A stretch of 64,000 nucleotides of DNA from Chitinophagaceae bacterium (GTDB lineage: Bacteria; Bacteroidota; Bacteroidia; Chitinophagales; Chitinophagaceae). The stretch spans positions 1 to 64,000 of the forward strand of contig JAMLHL010000008.1 of assembly GCA_023957125.1 (NCBI GenBank), written 5' to 3'. Numbering within the stretch: the stretch's first letter is position 1; the number at the start of each line of letters is the position of its first letter. The notes below the pieces were generated by a model. It did no database searches and was not told the origin of the DNA. It was given only the letters and a program-made list of their open reading frames with translations. Positions 33,602 through 41,971 of this stretch are shown here, in pieces. The position numbers and the translations under genes are program-made.

Positions 33602-35491
33602 TCACACATTCACCACCAGCACCGGGATCTTCAAATTGTGCCTGACCGTGTCAATGGTTTGTCCGTGTATAAAATCCTGTATCCCGGCATGTCCGTGAGC
33701 CCCGATCACCAATAAGTCGGCTTCCTGTTCTTTGGTTATCCGCACAATCTCGCCCGCTCTTCTATAAAATCCCAGGCCTGTTTCCGCCCGGTATCCTTTG
33801 GCGCTCAGCAGTTCTTTATAGGCTGATAGTCTTTTCTCATCCTCCTTGGTTTCATGATCATCGCTGTGCCGGCCCAGCAATCTTGCGGATACACTCTCCA
33901 CAACATGGATCAGCAGGTAGGTGGCTTTTGTACCGCCCTGGGCAATCGCATAAGAGATCAGTTTGCTGTCGTTTTTGCTGAAATCAAGGGCGATCGCAAT
34001 TTTGCTGAATTGAGGAACTTTCAGGTCAATGCTTTCTGTCATATCGGGGTGTACCGTAAGGGACGCGGGTTTTGTTATTTTTGAGAATAATGGTCTCAGG
34101 GTGATATAGAGTAAAAGAACCAGGAAAAAGATACCGAGCGCAACCAAACTCATTTTCCAGAAGACATTGTTTCCTTCTTCAAAGAAGCCATATACTTCAT
34201 CTATCACCATTTTTATATTGAGGTAAACTAAGATGGCGGCTACGCCCCAGGAGAGGATCTGCGTAATCGGTTTAATGGCAAATTTCCCCATCGTTTTTTT
34301 ATCGCTCACAAAATGGATCAGCGGGATAACGGCAAAACCGAGCTGAAGACTTAAGATAACCTGGCTGAGGATCAGCAGCTCGTCTAATTCTTCATTGCCA
34401 TAGATCCCAATTACGATCAATGCCGGTACAATGGCTATAAGCCGGGTGATCAAACGCCGTAATAAAGGGTTGATACGGAGCCGGAGATAACCCTCCATCA
34501 CTATCTGGCCGGCGAGGGTGCCGGTTACCGTTGAACTTTGCCCGGCTGCGATCAAGGCTATAGCAAAAGCCGTTGAGGCTATATTGCTTCCCAACAGGGG
34601 AGATAAAAGCTGGTGGGCTTCTTCCAGGCGGGCCACGTCATTGCGACCGGTTTTGAAAAAAGTGGCTGCTGCTAAAATTAGTATAGCCGCATTCACCAGG
34701 AAGGCAAGGTTCAATGCGATGGTGCTGTCAATGGTATTAATTTTTAATGCATACCGGATGCTTTTATCGTCTCTTTGTATTTTCCGGGTTTGAACCAGGG
34801 AAGAATGCAGGTATAGGTTGTGTGGCATTACGGTGGCGCCGATGATGCCTATGGCAATGTATAAGGCTTCGTTGTTGGGCAACCTGGGGATAAAACCCGT
34901 GGCAACTTCCGTTATATCCGGACGGGCCAGCCATATTTCTATGAGGAAAGAAATACCGATGATAGCGATCAGGGCAATGATAAAAGCCTCCATCACCCGC
35001 ATGCCCATCCGCTGCAAAAACAATAATATAAAAGTGTCGAAAACGGTAATGCCTACGGCCCACATCAGCGATATTCCCGTCAGCAGGTTCAGCCCTATCG
35101 CCATCCCTAATACTTCGGCAAGGTCGGTTGCCGCAATGGCTATTTCCGCCAGAATGTATAGGATGAAGTTGATGTACCTGGGATAACTTTCCCGGTTGGC
35201 TTGTGCCAGGTCTCTGCCGCGTACAATGCCCAGCCGGGCCGAAAGGCTTTGGAGCAGCAACGCCATCAGGTTGCTCATCAGCAAAACCCATATCAGGGTG
35301 TATCCAAATTTACTTCCTCCTGCCAGGTCGGTGGCCCAGTTGCCTGGATCCATATACCCCACGCCTACCAGGTAAGCCGGACCTAAAAAAGCCATCGCTT
35401 TTCTCCATCCCGATTTATGTTTCAAACGGGTGGTGTCTATGCTTTCATGTACTTCGCTCAGGGAACGGTGTGACTTATGATCTGGGTTCAT
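33602..35491 (-). CDS. mntH: NRAMP divalent metal transporter fused to a universal stress (UspA) domain
   Basis: A 629-residue inner-membrane transporter for manganese or iron with 11 helices in residues about 35-465. The metal-binding residues are intact: D48 and N51 in GYMDPGNWAT, and M222 in GATVMPHNLYLHSS. Residues about 480-629 form a cytosolic UspA domain (KIAIALDFSKNDSKLISYAI, with the ATP-binding-like loop GAHGHAGIQDFIHG). Such fusions occur in Bacteroidota and may let nucleotide or stress signals control transport (inference). It overlaps the mntR gene by 17 bases and is probably expressed from the mntR promoter, so the pair should be repressed by metal-bound MntR. Confidence 0.92.
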   Translation of the reverse strand: MNPDHKSHRSLSEVHESIDTTRLKHKSGWRKAMAFLGPAYLVGVGYMDPGNWATDLAGGSKFGYTLIWVLLMSNLMALLLQSLSARLGIVRGRDLAQANRESYPRYINFILYILAEIAIAATDLAEVLGMAIGLNLLTGISLMWAVGITVFDTFILLFLQRMGMRVMEAFIIALIAIIGISFLIEIWLARPDITEVATGFIPRLPNNEALYIAIGIIGATVMPHNLYLHSSLVQTRKIQRDDKSIRYALKINTIDSTIALNLAFLVNAAILILAAATFFKTGRNDVARLEEAHQLLSPLLGSNIASTAFAIALIAAGQSSTVTGTLAGQIVMEGYLRLRINPLLRRLITRLIAIVPALIVIGIYGNEELDELLILSQVILSLQLGFAVIPLIHFVSDKKTMGKFAIKPITQILSWGVAAILVYLNIKMVIDEVYGFFEEGNNVFWKMSLVALGIFFLVLLLYITLRPLFSKITKPASLTVHPDMTESIDLKVPQFSKIAIALDFSKNDSKLISYAIAQGGTKATYLLIHVVESVSARLLGRHSDDHETKEDEKRLSAYKELLSAKGYRAETGLGFYRRAGEIVRITKEQEADLLVIGAHGHAGIQDFIHGQTIDTVRHNLKIPVLVVNV

Positions 35492-36143
35492 ATTGAACGT
35501 AAATATTTTTAGCGGCCTGCTCGCTGATGGTAAATGGGGAATTCCGGTCTGTTTTAATTTCTACCGATTGATCGAAGTCGAACTTTTTCTTCACTACTAT
35601 ACTGGTGCCGATGGCGATATGCCGGTGTTTCAGTAATTCAAGCATGTTGGCCGACTGGTCGGTCACGCCACTCACTTTTGCTTTCACATCCAAGGGCAGT
35701 TCCGTCAATTTTATCTGATCCACCACCTGCAATTTTCCTGCCGGGTCGGGGATGGGATCGCCGTGCGGATCGAAGCGGGGGAACCCCAGGTATTTATCCA
35801 GGCGCTCAATCAGCGTATGGCTTCCTACGTGTTCCAGTTCTTCCGCGATGTCGTGCACTTCATTCCACCCGAATTTTAATTTTTCTGAAAGGAAATATTC
35901 CCAAAGCCGGTGTCGCCGGATGATGGTAAGCGCCACTTTTGTACCTTCCTCATTGAGCCGGAAACCCCTGTAAGGCTGGTAGTGGAGGAGCTTTTTCGCC
36001 TTCAGTTTTTTCAGCATGTCCGTGATGGATGCCGGTTTGGTTTTCAGCTCCGCTGCCAGCTCATTGGTGCCTACGGTTGACTGGTTTTCCTGCAAACGGT
36101 AAATGGCTTTGATGTAATCCTCCTCACTGGTAGAATAGTTCAC
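35475..36143 (-). CDS. mntR: Metal-dependent transcriptional regulator, DtxR/MntR family
   Basis: A 222-residue repressor. The winged helix occupies residues about 1-65 (TSEEDYIKAIYRLQEN, ELAAELKTKPASITDMLKKL). The dimerisation and metal-binding domain follows (residues 70-140: RRHRLWEYFLSEKLKFGWNE, EELEHVGSHTLIERLDKYLG), with E/H ligands typical of the family. It ends with an FeoA-like SH3 domain (VSGVTDQSANMLELLKHRHI). The gene directly precedes and overlaps the NRAMP gene. The promoter at 36159-36202 carries palindromes covering the -7 box, which suggests autorepression by Mn or Fe. Confidence 0.92.
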   Translation of the reverse strand: MNYSTSEEDYIKAIYRLQENQSTVGTNELAAELKTKPASITDMLKKLKAKKLLHYQPYRGFRLNEEGTKVALTIIRRHRLWEYFLSEKLKFGWNEVHDIAEELEHVGSHTLIERLDKYLGFPRFDPHGDPIPDPAGKLQVVDQIKLTELPLDVKAKVSGVTDQSANMLELLKHRHIAIGTSIVVKKKFDFDQSVEIKTDRNSPFTISEQAAKNIYVQYEPRS

Positions 36144-36158
36144 TGTTTTCAGATTATA

Positions 36159-36202
36159 TTTTTAGACAAAGCTAAAAATTAATTTCATTTTTTTGAAATT
36201 AA
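36159..36202 (-). promoter_or_regulatory. mntR-mntH promoter with overlapping palindromic operators
   Basis: Read on the minus strand, TAGCTTTG (plus-strand 36167-36174) is an exact -7 match. It lies inside an inverted repeat TTTTTAG-6-CTAAAAA (36159-36165 / 36172-36178). A second inverted repeat TTAATTTCA / TGAAATTAA (36179-36187 / 36194-36202) lies immediately upstream, in the spacer. The TTTAG..CTAAA form resembles DtxR/MntR boxes, so repressor binding would cover the promoter. Confidence 0.65.
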
Positions 36203-36341
36203 AAATAGATTTATCTTTCAACTCCGGCATTTTGAAGGATGGGGGCGGGACGGCGAATTAAAAATTTGGATACACCCTGTGCGGGATTTAACAAAGCGGA
36301 AGCGTTAAAAAAATATATTTTACATAGAGAAATCCGGTATC

Positions 36342-37301
36342 ATGCGGAAGTATTTTATCATATGTATTGCATCGGCTGTTTTGCTGGCCTGCAGCACCAG
36401 GAAGAAGAATCTTTCCGGCGAGGATGTGGTGAACATCGGGGATTTTATTGAGTTTTTCCGGGAGTTGCCTCTTCCCTATACCATAGCCGACAGGCAGATC
36501 AGCAGGAAGTTGCCGGATTCGTTGCTGATCAGCCCTAAAATATTGAGGCAATTTGTTCCGGACAGCGTGTACAGTAAGGATTATAAGAAAAACGACCAGC
36601 CTAAGTTTTATGCAATGGGAAAGATTGTAAATAAAGGTGCAGAGACTTATCTTCTGGTTAAAAGCGCTACCCAGGCGAGGCAGATGGCTTATGTATTATG
36701 TTTTGACAAAGATGATAATTTCAGGGCGGCCATGCCCCTGGTAAATAACAATCCCGCGCGCAAAACCTATCTGGATGGCAGTATAGATAAAAAGTATATT
36801 ATTACCACCACCGAAAGGTACAGGGGTACAAAAGGACAGGAATATTATAAGCTGAATGCTTATGTTTATAATTCGGCCGGCGTATTTAACCTGATAAAGA
36901 TTGAATCGAATGAGCCGGTGATCCCCAAAGAGGTGTACAATCCTATAGATACTTTTCCCAAAAGACATAAATTGTCGGGCGACTATCTGCGTGACAAAAA
37001 GAATTTTGTGTCGGTGAGGGATGCAAAAAACGGGAAGAATATCCTTTTCTTTATCCATATTGAAAGCGGAGAGCAATGCACAGGCGAGCTGAAAGGAGAG
37101 GCGGTGTTGATAAAACCGGGTGTAGCCCAATTTAAACAGGTGGGAGGAACCTGCATGTTGCGGTTGTCATTTTCGGGCAATAAGGTATCCGTGTCTGAAG
37201 AGCAGGGTTGCGGTAGTTTCCGGGGTATTCAATGTGCTTTTGACGGCACGTTTACCAGGAAGAAAGAAGCGGTGAAATCAAAAACAGGAGGAAAAAAATG
37301 A
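36342..37301 (+). CDS. Conserved lipoprotein of unknown function
   Basis: A 319-residue protein with a clear lipoprotein signal (MRKYFIICIASAVLLACSTR; lipobox LLAC). The mature part has no recognised domain. It contains repeated beta-strand-like segments (KFYAMGKIVNKGAETYLLVK, KKYIITTTERYRGT) and a C-terminal domain with paired cysteines (GEQCTGELKGEA, GGTCMLRLSF, EQGCGSFRGIQCAFDGTF) that could form disulfides in the periplasm. Its stop overlaps the start of the next gene by 4 bases (ATGA), so the two form an operon; the kinase-like protein and MlaE/MlaF follow. A role in envelope homeostasis is inference from these neighbours. Confidence 0.7.
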   Translation: MRKYFIICIASAVLLACSTRKKNLSGEDVVNIGDFIEFFRELPLPYTIADRQISRKLPDSLLISPKILRQFVPDSVYSKDYKKNDQPKFYAMGKIVNKGAETYLLVKSATQARQMAYVLCFDKDDNFRAAMPLVNNNPARKTYLDGSIDKKYIITTTERYRGTKGQEYYKLNAYVYNSAGVFNLIKIESNEPVIPKEVYNPIDTFPKRHKLSGDYLRDKKNFVSVRDAKNGKNILFFIHIESGEQCTGELKGEAVLIKPGVAQFKQVGGTCMLRLSFSGNKVSVSEEQGCGSFRGIQCAFDGTFTRKKEAVKSKTGGKK

Positions 37302-38350
37302 GTGAGGAATATCAAAACCGGATTTCGCGGAAAAAGGATGTATATCCCGTTAGCAAGTCATTTAAAAAATACCTGAAGCGCTATGGCAGGGAGATACAGT
37401 TGCCCATTTCGTATGAGTCCTTAACTCATTTTGAAGGCACCATGCCCTGTTATAATAAAAAAGGACAGGACACTTTGTGGGAGACGGTTTTTTATCACCA
37501 CTCGCTCACCCCGGAAATCTACCAGTCGTTGATCCGGGTGTATTCTCTCATCAAGGCTGCGGGTCCCAACCAGGCGGAAGATCATTTGCATGTGGAAAAA
37601 ATAGATTTTTGCGTGTTTGGTAACTCACAGCCTTTTCGTGTAAAAGTGGTGAACAGCTACAATGATGTGTACAGTTATTTGTATATAAAAAAAGCCGATG
37701 CTTCCCGTATTTTAGGATTGGAACTGGAGCATTTGCTGTCGCCTTATTACATTAATTACCTGGTGGATAATGATACCTTAATTGAAGAGCATATTGCGGG
37801 TGTGCCCGGCGATATGTTCATAGAAGAATTTCTCAATCATCCCGATTTTAATCCCATCCGCATCGCCAAAGAGTTCGTAAAGTTTAATGAGCGTTGTTTT
37901 GCCAGGTTATTGGGCGACATGCGCAGCTATAATTTTGTGTTCGATATTACGCAGGATTTTGACGACGTGCAGTTCTGCATCCGTGCTATAGACTTTGACC
38001 AGCAGTCGTACGAGGGGCGGAAAAATTTTTATTTACCACAATTTTTCAAAGAAAACAGGGTTTTTGTAGAAATGGTGCAGCGGCATTTGAATGCCGAGGT
38101 GATAGAACAATACCGGCAGGAAGAACGGGCGCAATTGTTTAAACGCATCAAAGCGCAGAGGCACAGGCTACGCGATTTAAAGGATTCTGTTGACCAGGAT
38201 ATCCTGGCGCCTCCGGCGAAGATCAAACAGTTGACGAAAGAACTGGCACAGTATTTTGGGAATGAAAAATTTTTGCATTGTCATAGTATGGCAGAAGTGC
38301 TGCGTATCCAGCTCAGGGAACTGGTAGTAACACATTTATATAAGAAATGA
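37298..38350 (+). CDS. Conserved protein with a kinase-like fold, function unknown
   Basis: A 350-residue cytosolic protein. The order of motifs resembles an aminoglycoside/choline-kinase-like domain. An N-lobe strand YSYLYIKKADASRI (K131/K132) is followed by ELEHLLSP (E142/E144), a hinge-like EEHIAGVPGD, then GDMRSYNFVFD (D207, N212) in place of H-G-D-x-x-x-x-N, and IRAIDFDQQ (D232) in place of the metal-binding D-F-G. The C-terminal 90 residues are helical and basic. As far as I recall, related proteins of unknown function are found across Bacteroidota. It overlaps the lipoprotein gene and precedes mlaE by 42 bases. The kinase reading is inference from motif order. Confidence 0.65.
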   Translation: MSEEYQNRISRKKDVYPVSKSFKKYLKRYGREIQLPISYESLTHFEGTMPCYNKKGQDTLWETVFYHHSLTPEIYQSLIRVYSLIKAAGPNQAEDHLHVEKIDFCVFGNSQPFRVKVVNSYNDVYSYLYIKKADASRILGLELEHLLSPYYINYLVDNDTLIEEHIAGVPGDMFIEEFLNHPDFNPIRIAKEFVKFNERCFARLLGDMRSYNFVFDITQDFDDVQFCIRAIDFDQQSYEGRKNFYLPQFFKENRVFVEMVQRHLNAEVIEQYRQEERAQLFKRIKAQRHRLRDLKDSVDQDILAPPAKIKQLTKELAQYFGNEKFLHCHSMAEVLRIQLRELVVTHLYKK

Positions 38351-38363
38351 TAAAGAACACAGG

Positions 38364-38371
38364 TATCTTTG
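38364..38371 (+). promoter_or_regulatory. Putative -7 element of mlaE-mlaF
   Basis: TATCTTTG fits TAnnTTTG exactly and ends 21 bases before the mlaE ATG (38393). No good -33 element is present, so read-through from the kinase-like gene is also possible. Confidence 0.45.
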
Positions 38372-38392
38372 CTTCATTTTTAAAAAGCCTTC

Positions 38393-39130
38393 ATGAATTT
38401 TTTTAACCATTTTGGTCGCTATATCTTAATGATTAAAGGGATGTTCACCCGCCCCGAAAACTGGCGGATGTACTGGAAGGAGCTGATGCACCAGTGTTCG
38501 GATATAGGCATAGGATCCTTAGGCATTGTAATGATCGTGGCTTTGTTTATCGGCGCAGTTTCTACCTTGCAAACAGCATATCAGTTGGTGAGCAACCTCA
38601 TACCGAAGTCCACGATTGCCCAGATCGTACGCGATACGGTGATCCTTGAATTTGCTCCCACTATTACCTGTATTGTGCTGGCGGGGGTGGTGGGCAGTAA
38701 AATTGCAAGTGAATTAGGGAATATGAGGGTAAGTGAGCAGATTGATGCCCTGGAGATCATGGGTATTAATACCAAAGCTTACCTGGTGATGCCAAAGATA
38801 CTCGCTTCGTTAATTATGATCCCGTTGCTGGTGATCATCGCCGGGGTTTTGGGTATATGGGGTGGTCGTTTAGCCGGAACCCTGTCGGGAATATTGTCTC
38901 CGGAGGAATTTGACGGAGGTTTGTTGAGTGGCTTCCTGCCTTTTAATGTCGCTTTCGCCTTATATAAATCATACACCTTCGCTTTCATTATTTCCAGTAT
39001 TCCGGCTTATTTTGGTTATTTTGTCCAGGGAGGTGCCCTGGAGATCGGGAAAGCCAGCACTACGGCGGTGGTTACCAGTTGTATTATGATACTCTTTGCG
39101 GATTATGTGCTGGCGGCCTTACTTTTATAA
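38393..39130 (+). CDS. mlaE: MlaE-type ABC transporter permease (phospholipid transport)
   Basis: A 245-residue inner-membrane permease with five to six helices. The family signature is clear: GIGSLGIVMIVALFIGAVST near residue 40 and FAPTITCIVLAGVVGSKIAS, ELGNMRVSEQIDALEIMGIN around residues 80-125. It works with MlaF ATPase and an MCE-domain protein to move phospholipids between membranes and keep outer-membrane asymmetry. The ATPase gene follows after 12 bases; no MCE (mlaD) gene is seen in the window after mlaF. Confidence 0.93.
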   Translation: MNFFNHFGRYILMIKGMFTRPENWRMYWKELMHQCSDIGIGSLGIVMIVALFIGAVSTLQTAYQLVSNLIPKSTIAQIVRDTVILEFAPTITCIVLAGVVGSKIASELGNMRVSEQIDALEIMGINTKAYLVMPKILASLIMIPLLVIIAGVLGIWGGRLAGTLSGILSPEEFDGGLLSGFLPFNVAFALYKSYTFAFIISSIPAYFGYFVQGGALEIGKASTTAVVTSCIMILFADYVLAALLL

Positions 39131-39142
39131 ATGAAATAGCTT

Positions 39143-39934
39143 ATGATCGAGATAAGAGATTTGAAGAAAAGTTTTGGTGAAAAGGTGGTCATCAACAGTG
39201 TAAGCGCGGTGATGGAACCGGGGAAGGCCAATTTGATCATTGGCGCCAGCGGCAGCGGGAAAACTGTTTTGATGAAATGCCTGGTGGGTTTGTTTGAGCC
39301 GGACGGTGGTGAAGTATTGTATGATGGGAAAAACTTCACCGCTATGGAAGATGACGAACGAAAAGAATTACGCCAGCAGATTGGTATGCTGTTCCAGGGG
39401 TCTGCTTTGTTTGACAGCCAGACGGTAGCGCAAAATGTGAAATTCCCTCTTGATATGTTTACCCGTATGACGTATTCGGAAAAGATGAAAAGGGTAAATG
39501 AAGTATTGGAGCGGGTAAATCTGAAAGACGCCAACAAGAAATTCCCCGCAGAGATCAGCGGCGGTATGAAAAAGCGGGTCGGGATTGCTCGTGCTATCGT
39601 ATTGAACCCTAAGTATCTTTTTTGTGACGAGCCCAATTCCGGATTGGATCCGCAGACTTCACTGGTGATTGATAAGCTCATCTATGAAGTGACCAAAGAG
39701 TTTAATATGACGACCATTGTTAATACCCATGATATGAACAGTGTTATGGAAATCGGCGATCACATTATTTATATGCACCAGGGCGAAAAGGAATGGGAGG
39801 GGAGTAATAAACAGATTATTTACAGCAAGAGTAAAAAGCTCAATGATTTTATTTTTGCGTCCGAATTTTTGCAGGATGTGAAAGAAATGCGGATGCTGGA
39901 AGCCGAAGGAAGAGGTCCCGACGGGAAAAAATGA
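39143..39934 (+). CDS. mlaF: MlaF-type ABC transporter ATP-binding protein
   Basis: A 263-residue ABC ATPase. Walker A is GASGSGKTVLMK, the Q-loop GMLFQGSALFDSQTV, the ABC signature ISGGMKKRVGIARAI (the GGM form is typical of Mla/Ttg2A ATPases), Walker B YLFCDEPNSGLDP and the switch histidine NTHDMNS. It pairs with MlaE directly upstream. The C-terminal tail (EMRMLEAEGRGPDGKK) is family-like. It drives phospholipid transport in the inner membrane. Confidence 0.95.
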   Translation: MIEIRDLKKSFGEKVVINSVSAVMEPGKANLIIGASGSGKTVLMKCLVGLFEPDGGEVLYDGKNFTAMEDDERKELRQQIGMLFQGSALFDSQTVAQNVKFPLDMFTRMTYSEKMKRVNEVLERVNLKDANKKFPAEISGGMKKRVGIARAIVLNPKYLFCDEPNSGLDPQTSLVIDKLIYEVTKEFNMTTIVNTHDMNSVMEIGDHIIYMHQGEKEWEGSNKQIIYSKSKKLNDFIFASEFLQDVKEMRMLEAEGRGPDGKK

Positions 39935-39942
39935 GGAATAGG

Positions 39943-39998
39943 ATAGTTTTGGGTTTTTAGTTTTTTGTTTTTGGTTTGGAAGTTTGAAGTTTGCTGCG
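39943..39998. repeat. GTTTTTAG phrase repeat after mlaF
   Basis: GGGTTTTTAGTTTTTTG, TTTTTGGTTTGGAAG and TTTGAAGTTTGC units follow the mlaF stop, the same family seen at 5755-5790, 6935-6960, 31490-31530 and 63875-63905. Confidence 0.65.
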
Positions 39999-40255
39999 GG
40001 CGGGTCCATCTATGGCTGCATTCGTTGTTTTCAAACGGGTTGAAATCCTGTTTTTACAATATTTTTCGGGGCTACGCCTCTTTTTTTTTTGCTTCAAATT
40101 AGCTCAGTGGACGCGCACGCAAACACAGGATACCTCGACTTTTTAGCCCGGGGTTTCCAACCTCAGAATATCCGGTTAAGCACTTTGATGTATATTCCTC
40201 GTTTCCGGGGCGCGCCTGCCCCGTTTTATTTGGAATACAAAATACAATCACCGGA
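39999..40255. other. Intergenic region before ssrA
   Basis: No gene is supported. It includes ACAATATTTTTCGGGGCTACG followed by a T run at about 40056-40090, which looks like a short dispersed repeat or a decayed terminator. Confidence 0.4.
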
Positions 40256-40285
40256 TTGTGGTTTGATGATCTTTTCATAACTTTG
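40256..40285 (+). promoter_or_regulatory. Putative ssrA promoter
   Basis: A TTG at 40256-40258 and TAACTTTG (exact TAnnTTTG) at 40278-40285 are spaced by 19 bases. Transcription would start near 40291 and leave a leader of about 50 bases, removed when the tmRNA 5' end is made. Confidence 0.55.
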
Positions 40286-40343
40286 TACGTTTGAATGAAT
40301 GGATAAGGAAAAGATCACTATTTTCATATTATCCCATTTAATC

Positions 40344-40713
40344 GGGGCTGACCGGTTTTGACAGCAAAGTTCTTTGTACGTGTAAGCATGCGGTGCGTTG
40401 AATAATTAGCACCTTAATCTGAATACTCAACAATTTAAATGGCAATACACAGTATGCCATGGCTGCCTAATCAGTGATTAGTTAGTCATTTGGGCCGCCG
40501 TCCGGGTTTGTCTGTTACCAAGGGCCGCCGCCGACTTAAAAAGGAAACGGAATGCTGTTGTGAAAGGCTGTGATCATAACAAAAGACTATTCAGCTAAGG
40601 GATGGATCGGTATGTTGATGTCCTGTTCATCCCCGACAAATAATCATCAGATAAGCATGTAGAAAGCGTATGGCGGATTTGTTTGGACCAGGGTTCGAAT
40701 CCCTGCAGCTCCA
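40344..40713 (+). ncRNA. ssrA: tmRNA (transfer-messenger RNA)
   Basis: Rescues stalled ribosomes. The 5' acceptor arm GGGGCTGACC at 40344 pairs with CAGCTCC at 40706-40712, and the T arm GGGTTCGAATCCC lies just before it. The tRNA-like end is not followed by an encoded CCA. The reading frame for the degradation tag is GGC 40441 to TAA 40468-40470 and encodes GNTQYAMAA. The usual pseudoknot-like GC-rich stretches follow (GGGCCGCCGTCC around 40490, GGGCCGCCGCCG around 40522). A T run starts at 40715. It is a single-piece tmRNA of about 370 bases; no permuted form is suggested. Confidence 0.93.
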
Positions 40714-41110
40714 CTTTTTTCGGTAATATTTTTTCTCCCCGGTATAATAGCCGGTCAGGGACGGCGCTTCCATCGTTGGCATTTCCGCACAAATTCGTTC
40801 GTAGATTCATTTATCCCCGGGTTTTTCCCGGTTCAAAGGCGGTTGTGCATTATCCTAACCAGGCGGGCATATGCAGGCCTCTTTTTCTGTTTTGCATCCC
40901 GCTGAAATATCTATTGCGTAATTATACCAGCCGCGAAAGCGTGAGCAAAAAAACAATTGTTCCCGATCGGCAGAATTTTTACCGGAAGGAGTCAGATATA
41001 TTTTCGTAGTTGAAAAAATAATGTTGGTATAGAAAGTTAAATGGGTAAGCCATAATAACAATATGCTAACAGCCTTGCTGAATATTATTGCTTTTTAAAA
41101 TCGAAATACT
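40714..41110. other. Intergenic region after ssrA
   Basis: A T run (40715-40720) likely ends the tmRNA transcript. A plus-strand open frame at 40683-41009 begins inside the tmRNA and has no protein-like features, so I do not call it. Nothing else is recognised. Confidence 0.5.
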
Positions 41111-41716
41111 ATGACGCAGGTTTCAAAACTCATTGCGATTATGACATTCATATTTTTCTCTTCCCGGATTAGCCTGTCACAAGACTTGCATTATGGGGTG
41201 AAAGTGGATGTTAATTACTCAACCATACAAGGCAACGGTATAAAAAACGAATTGAATCTTGGGTATGGCGGAGGAGTTTGGATAAATTATGCCGTTGCTC
41301 CAAAAATCAAACTTCAACCCGAATTGTCACTGACTCAATACAATTATTTGAAAAGTGAAGACTTTGATAAGTATTACAAAAATGATGTTGGAAGAGTAGG
41401 CGCTGATAAGGATATTCGTCTTGCTAATCTGAATGTTCCGTTGTTGTTGCGTTATGATATCATGCCATGGATTAGCCTATTGGCTGGTCCTCAGTTTGGG
41501 GTAACTGTTTTTGAGGATGAAAATTTGAGAAAAGATGGAGTAAAGGGTTTTAAGAATACAAATATCGGAATATTGGGAGGTGTTCAGGCAACTGTTGGAA
41601 GAGCAGGAATATTTGGCAGGTTTACACGGGGACTTACCAATATAAACAACGTCAGTTCAAAATACAAATGGAATTCCAGGAGCCTGGAATTTGGGTTATC
41701 ACTGGGTATTAAATAG
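41111..41716 (+). CDS. PorT-family outer-membrane beta-barrel protein
   Basis: A 201-residue protein with a signal peptide (MTQVSKLIAIMTFIFFSSRI). The barrel strands match the PorT/OmpA-like 'outer membrane beta-barrel' family of Bacteroidota: GVKVDVNYSTIQGNG, GYGGGVWINYAVAPKIKLQP, NVPLLLRYDIMPWISLLAGP, GIFGRFTRGLTNIN, and a C-terminal strand SLEFGLSLGIK. The function of small members is unknown; PorT itself helps type IX secretion, but this one is too short and generic to be assigned. It is a single gene with AT-richer sequence than its neighbours. Confidence 0.8.
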   Translation: MTQVSKLIAIMTFIFFSSRISLSQDLHYGVKVDVNYSTIQGNGIKNELNLGYGGGVWINYAVAPKIKLQPELSLTQYNYLKSEDFDKYYKNDVGRVGADKDIRLANLNVPLLLRYDIMPWISLLAGPQFGVTVFEDENLRKDGVKGFKNTNIGILGGVQATVGRAGIFGRFTRGLTNINNVSSKYKWNSRSLEFGLSLGIK

Positions 41717-41924
41717 TTTTAATCTGTAAAGAGTTCATCGTTTTTCGGTGGTGGTTTGTGTACCACACATTTAATTGGAATGAAAGGTTTTGACCTCATT
41801 ATTTTTAGCGCGTTATGTATCTTATGCCTTGCGTGATGTAAGGCGCGGGGCCGCCACTGATTTTCCCGCAGCGCTGCGCCGACAATATCCATAGTTTTTC
41901 CTTTTTATAAATTTCCAAAAAATA

Positions 41925-41971
41925 TTTGTGTAGTTAAATGACTACCTGTATATTTGTAGTCAAATGACTAC
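41925..41971 (+). promoter_or_regulatory. arsR promoter with two tandem palindromic operators
   Basis: Two near-identical 16-base palindromes, GTAGTTAAATGACTAC (41930-41945) and GTAGTCAAATGACTAC (41956-41971), are centred 26 bases apart. Between them lies TATATTTG (41949-41956), an exact -7 match, and TTTG at 41925-41928 gives a -33 with normal spacing. The second palindrome ends at the base directly before the arsR start codon. Bound regulator would cover the spacer and the start site. Confidence 0.8.

Noticed and set aside
36144..36341. Riboswitch upstream of the lipoprotein or metal genes
   Set aside because: No conserved riboswitch motif was recognised; the palindromes are better explained as MntR operators.
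40683..41009. Open frame starting inside the tmRNA
   Set aside because: Overlaps the tRNA-like end of ssrA and lacks protein character.
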